From NCBI RefSeq assembly GCF_033568475.1, contig NC_133123.1, positions 5,084,001 through 5,148,000 of the forward strand: a DNA stretch of 64,000 nucleotides, given 5' to 3'. This DNA is from Henckelia pumila. Taxonomy: Eukaryota; Streptophyta; Magnoliopsida; Lamiales; Gesneriaceae. The notes below the pieces were generated by a model. The model had not been told where the DNA came from. It saw only the letters and a program-made list of their open reading frames with translations, and ran no database searches. The position numbers were made by a program, and so were the translations under genes. This document shows positions 60,302 to 64,000 of the stretch, piece by piece. The stretch's first letter is position 1. Every line of letters starts with the position of its first letter.

Positions 60302-60481
60302 CCTGTGAAAATGTATGAATAAAGATAAATATAGAACATAAAAGAACACAAAATAAATGTTTTAGATTCTTGCATGAAAATTTAAAACATAATATGAAAT
60401 AAAGTTAACTCATCAATAAATTAAAGGGAAAACAAACAAGTGCAAAATACAAGTAGTTTTCTTAAAAGCAGAGATCATATT

Positions 60482-61560
60482 AGTAACGCTTCAAATCATC
60501 TTTAGTGAAAGTTGTTGCCCAACCAAGCTGCAGTTTTGGGTCCTTCAATCCGATAAATGTTTGTCTATTTTGCTTTTTAACCAGTACTCTAGTAACTATG
60601 AAGAATTGCTCACTACCGACCATCATACCGAACAAATTACGTAGAACCTCCAGGCAATTTTCAATGCTACATGGATTATCTTTTGGTGTTTCATGTATAG
60701 ACTTTTGAGTTTCAAATTCTTCGAGCACACAATCAAGTTGATTAGCTAACCTAGTGGCAATATGAACCCTTTTTTTCCCACTCTCATTTCTTTTTCTCTT
60801 CCTTTGCTGCTTAGAGTTGTCAGCTTCCATTCTTGAGTTTTTCATAACTTCTTGGTTTTCAACATTAATATAAACATTACTTCGAAACTCTTCATCTAAC
60901 TCAATACCCCAATCAGTTGTATCATCATGGAAATTGTTATTAGCTGGTTCATCATCTGATGATGTTATTGCATCATATCCAGTTGATATAGAACTTTTAA
61001 ATATCTTTTTCAATAAGTCTAAATTCTTGGGTCCCCTCAACCTAAACTTTGCATACTTGGGATTTTCCTGTAAATTACAATGTAACACAAAATAAATATA
61101 AATAAATTTATAAATAAATTTAAATGCAGTATAAAAATTATGTACCTTAATCTTCTCCTCCCACCAACTATTATCAGCTTCAACGGTCATCTTGTTATGA
61201 TCCCAACCAAGGTTAGTTTCATTATTTCCGATGAGTTGTGCCCACAATGCAAAATATTTTCTCATAGCATCCCATTTGTTTTTGAATTGTTTTTTATCAA
61301 AGAAATTCCAGTTCTCTCATGAAATTTTGAAACTAAATTTGTATACCGGATTTTGTTTAAATGTCTGTTAAACTTATTGTCAGCTTCAATTTCTTCCTCA
61401 CAAACTTTTAAAAATATTTCGATATTCTGATCGGTCCAATCAGCCTTATTATTCCCATCAGCAACAAATCCAAGGTCAACCGTCTCAATTGTATATCTAG
61501 GTAATTGGCTTGGATCTGATAATCCTCTCTTAGGGGCTAACTTCGAATATATTTTATATT
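60482..61560 (-). pseudogene. Myb/SANT-like DNA-binding protein of the Harbinger-type element, frameshifted
   Basis: Exon A (about 61545-61146) reads LSDPSQLPRYTIETVDLGF, ADWTDQNIEIFLKVCEEEIE and NKFNRHLNKIRYTNLVSKFHE. One base is missing near 61302 (the TTTGAT expected before AAA AAA), after which it resumes as RKYFALWAQLIGNNETNLGW...SWWEEKIK. A GT-AG intron (61145-61073) follows. Exon B (about 61072-60482) encodes NPKYAKFRLRGPKNLDLLKK, an acidic patch, a basic NLS-like QQRKRKRNESGKKR, and a C-terminus ending TTFTKDDLKRY. Such proteins bring the transposase to element ends in related systems. Confidence 0.75.
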
Positions 61561-62171
61561 AAAAAATTAAAGCATAAGAAAAATAGTAGATTATGACTAA
61601 ACTTGATATTTTGTGAAAACATAATATGTGTGAGTGCTCATGTCAATCTTTCAATAAAATTAAACAGACACTCCACTAAAAAATTAAACAATTGCACAAA
61701 AGATGTTCAATGGACAACAAGAATAATTTATTTAATGGACAAGGAAAGATTCATAAATTGATACAAAAATAAATAAAACTACATACACTTAAATTTATTA
61801 CTACAAAAAATCCATGATTCTGCAACTACCCTTCTCAAAAGCCATGCTTCGAGGATTGCACTTTGAATTTGCTATGATTAATATTTGTCAAGATCGCTGA
61901 AGATATAAACCCATTAGAAGAGTTAAATAGAAATAATTTTCTACCTTCCATTTATTTTTGTTAAATTTTTAAACAGTCTTTTCGGGATTTTAGTTCCACT
62001 GATCTAATCTCTGATCTCTAAACCTTAAAAAGTGCACGGTCAAATTCCAAGTTAATATTCAACCCTTTAAAGAATTAAGGGAACCATAACCAATGTAGAG
62101 TTGAAAACAACCTCTAGAAATGTCAAGCTAAAGAAAATTCTTGAGATGTCTTCATAAGAATACTGATATAA

Positions 62172-62593
62172 TCTTTTACTATATTATTAAGTCTAAGCAC
62201 CCTATACAAACAGTTTATCGTGTCATGATGAATTTTCACCTATTTATTACTTTTATACCCCTACATACACTATCTCTCTCCAAACTTCCTCCCCACTTCT
62301 CATGCCTTCCGACAACCTCTATCCTCCAAACTTCCTCTCCACTACTTAAGCCCTGCAAGACTTCATATATTTTTTTACAATATATTTTTTTGAATTTATT
62401 TTTATTTTTGTTTTGTATAGTTATAAGTTTCAACATCTTGATACATTAATTTTTTTAAGTAGCAATACATCTCTTGTTCACTTAATTATATTTTATCACA
62501 TACATACATAATTATAAATATAGATACTTTTAAATGTCTAATTTTCGTCATTTTCATATTTTACACACCCATCGCGTATGCCATGACGACTAG
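62172..62593 (+). mobile_element. Non-autonomous Helitron inside the Harbinger-type element
   Basis: It starts TCTTTTACTATATTATTAAG, preceded by A, and ends CGACTAG followed by T. A GC-richer ATCGCGTATGCCATGACG stretch lies before the end. 422 bp, no gene. The 5' end resembles that of the Helitron at 37447. Confidence 0.55.
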
Positions 62594-63495
62594 TAATAAA
62601 AATGACTCCAAGCCTAGTGCATCAACGGTAGTCTCCATTTTAGCATAATCCTAATTTATTGACTTCTAAAAATGTGACACGATATATGAGGCTAACTAAT
62701 CATCCGAACTTTCCCAGATTAATTTCATTAAAAGCACTAGATCTGCATTCCCTGCATTCAGAAAAGACCCCCTTCATAAATCCTACAAACGTTTCTCTCA
62801 ATATGTATATACACACACACGCAGATACTAACACCATTTTATTTCACACATATATATAAACAAACGTTCATTAACAGCATCCACACATCAACCAAAAATT
62901 CATGATATGGATTGTGCTAAAAAAATTGTACAGAATAATGGAGAATAGTTTGAAAAAAAAAAATTTACCTTGTGGAAGAATGGGGGAAAGTTGAGAGACG
63001 GTGAAATTTTTTGATCCGCTAGAATTGTTTTGGTTTTAGGTTAATTAATAAAAAGCTATCCAAAAGCTCTAAATATGGGCTTTTAAAAATCTCTAATTCT
63101 AGCTTAAATCAGTGTTTTTTTAAGCTAAAAAAAGCCCGTCCAAACACATTCAAAATTATAAAAACACTTTTTTTTTTTAAAAAAAAAACACTTTTTGTCT
63201 ATTTGCTTCTCAATCCAAAAGCATTCGAAGTCACTAACAAACACGGTGGCTCAAATATGGGTAATTCAATACATAACAGTCGAACCTAATTTTTGATACC
63301 ATGTTAAGATTGTAAACTTAGACCTATATAATCTCATTCCAAAATTTAGCTCAATAGAGACTCGAGGATTTCCCATGACCGTATATAGAACTCTCTGCCC
63401 TAAAAAACTATATCCTAAGGCTATGCTCGGTCGAATTGATAAAGGCCAGATTGATAAGACATCAACTCTCATCCCGTATTCCTCTCATATACTAA

Positions 63496-63883
63496 GGCAC
63501 AATTTGGTTTGAGGTATAATATAAGTAATATATAGATAAGTAATATAATGTAATAAAAAATAAATAAGAAATGATAGTTAAAATAGTATTGGATTTGATT
63601 GATAGATTATAGTTTGTTTGATTTGATTGATTAAATTTTATATAAAAATGTTAAATGACTATTTTGTCCTTTTAACAATAAATAAAATAAAAATTAAATT
63701 ATTTATAAAGGGTAATATAGTAATTTGAATTCAATGATTTGATTGATGTGAGATAAATAATTAATGATTTGATTGATGTAAAATAAATAATTAATATATG
63801 TATGAATAATATGATGAAAAGAACGTAGGATAAGATGAAATGTGTTATACATATATTAATAATATGGTGAAGAGAATGATGCC
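63496..63883. mobile_element. MITE with TAA target duplication
   Basis: The left end is GGCACAATTTGGTTTGA. The right end reads as GGCATCATTCTCTTCA on the other strand. TAA flanks both sides (63493-63495 and 63884-63886). The interior is AT-rich with repeated GATTTGATTGAT motifs. Probably Tourist-like; the imperfect TIR lowers confidence. Confidence 0.5.
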
Positions 63884-64000
63884 TAATAAAATTCTTTCAA
63901 ACTCAAGGCCGGTTACAAATCACTATTTGAGCCGTTAAGCCATCCCTTTGTCCACTCGTGATAATTCCACTGTAGCTGGGATAATGGTTGTCAATTCTTA

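Larger units (their letters stand above)
59175..63255 (-). mobile_element. Decayed PIF/Harbinger-type DNA transposon
   Basis: It contains, on the minus strand, a Myb/SANT-like protein gene followed by a Harbinger-type transposase, the usual two-gene set of PIF/Harbinger elements. Ends are uncertain: the left starts near TGCCCCGTTTGC and the right ends near CAAACACGGTGGC, which are roughly inverted. A Helitron (62172-62593) lies within it. Both genes are damaged. Confidence 0.65.

Noticed and set aside
63266-63472. 68-codon minus-strand ORF
   Set aside because: No recognisable motif; probably part of a dispersed non-coding repeat.

Overview
This is a window of plant nuclear DNA. It is AT-rich, with multi-exon genes whose introns follow GT-AG, and it is dense in LTR retrotransposons, MITEs and Helitron-like elements. 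The host genes (a plant-type PEP carboxylase with the SIDAQLR phosphorylation motif, ALG9, a TTL-type TPR-thioredoxin, EP1-like secreted lectins) point to a flowering plant, most likely a eudicot. I cannot name the species.

Left part (1-17.8 kb) is gene-bearing and fairly quiet. The 3' end of a TTL1-like gene (+, six exons visible) is followed by a MITE-like element (3285-4009). Then come a complete 10-exon ALG9 mannosyltransferase gene (-, 9064-4909, 567 aa) and a complete 10-coding-exon PEPC gene (-, 15639-10758, 963 aa). The PEPC is a C3/housekeeping form by its diagnostic residues.

Middle (17.8-28.4 kb) is one complete, recent Ty3/Gypsy element of Tat type on the minus strand. It has 435-bp LTRs differing at 2 positions, TSD ATAGT, gag-protease and pol ORFs, a second RNase H, and a spliced antisense gene carrying a Transposase_28-like (gypsy-type) domain and a predicted coiled coil.

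28.4-38.6 kb is intergenic: a Tourist-like MITE with AGCTTATAAGCT-type palindromes, an intact EP1-like secreted lectin gene (-, 34427-33144), a 5'-truncated LINE fragment with a 16-bp TSD, and a non-autonomous Helitron.

38.6-58.3 kb is a second EP1-like gene swamped by transposons. Its coding sequence is split by a 5.1-kb non-autonomous Gypsy element (1561-bp LTRs, TSD GTCCG). Two copies of one Ty1/Copia family, both on the minus strand and each with LTRs differing by one base, flank it 3' and 5'. All three insertions are young by LTR identity.

58.3-64 kb holds a decayed PIF/Harbinger-type DNA transposon (Myb/SANT-like gene plus an internally deleted transposase), a Helitron inside it and a terminal MITE. 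I saw no CRISPR array, rRNA or convincing tRNA gene. I found no new enzymatic system. The least ordinary items are the antisense spliced gene inside the Tat element and the layered insertions into the duplicated EP1-like locus.
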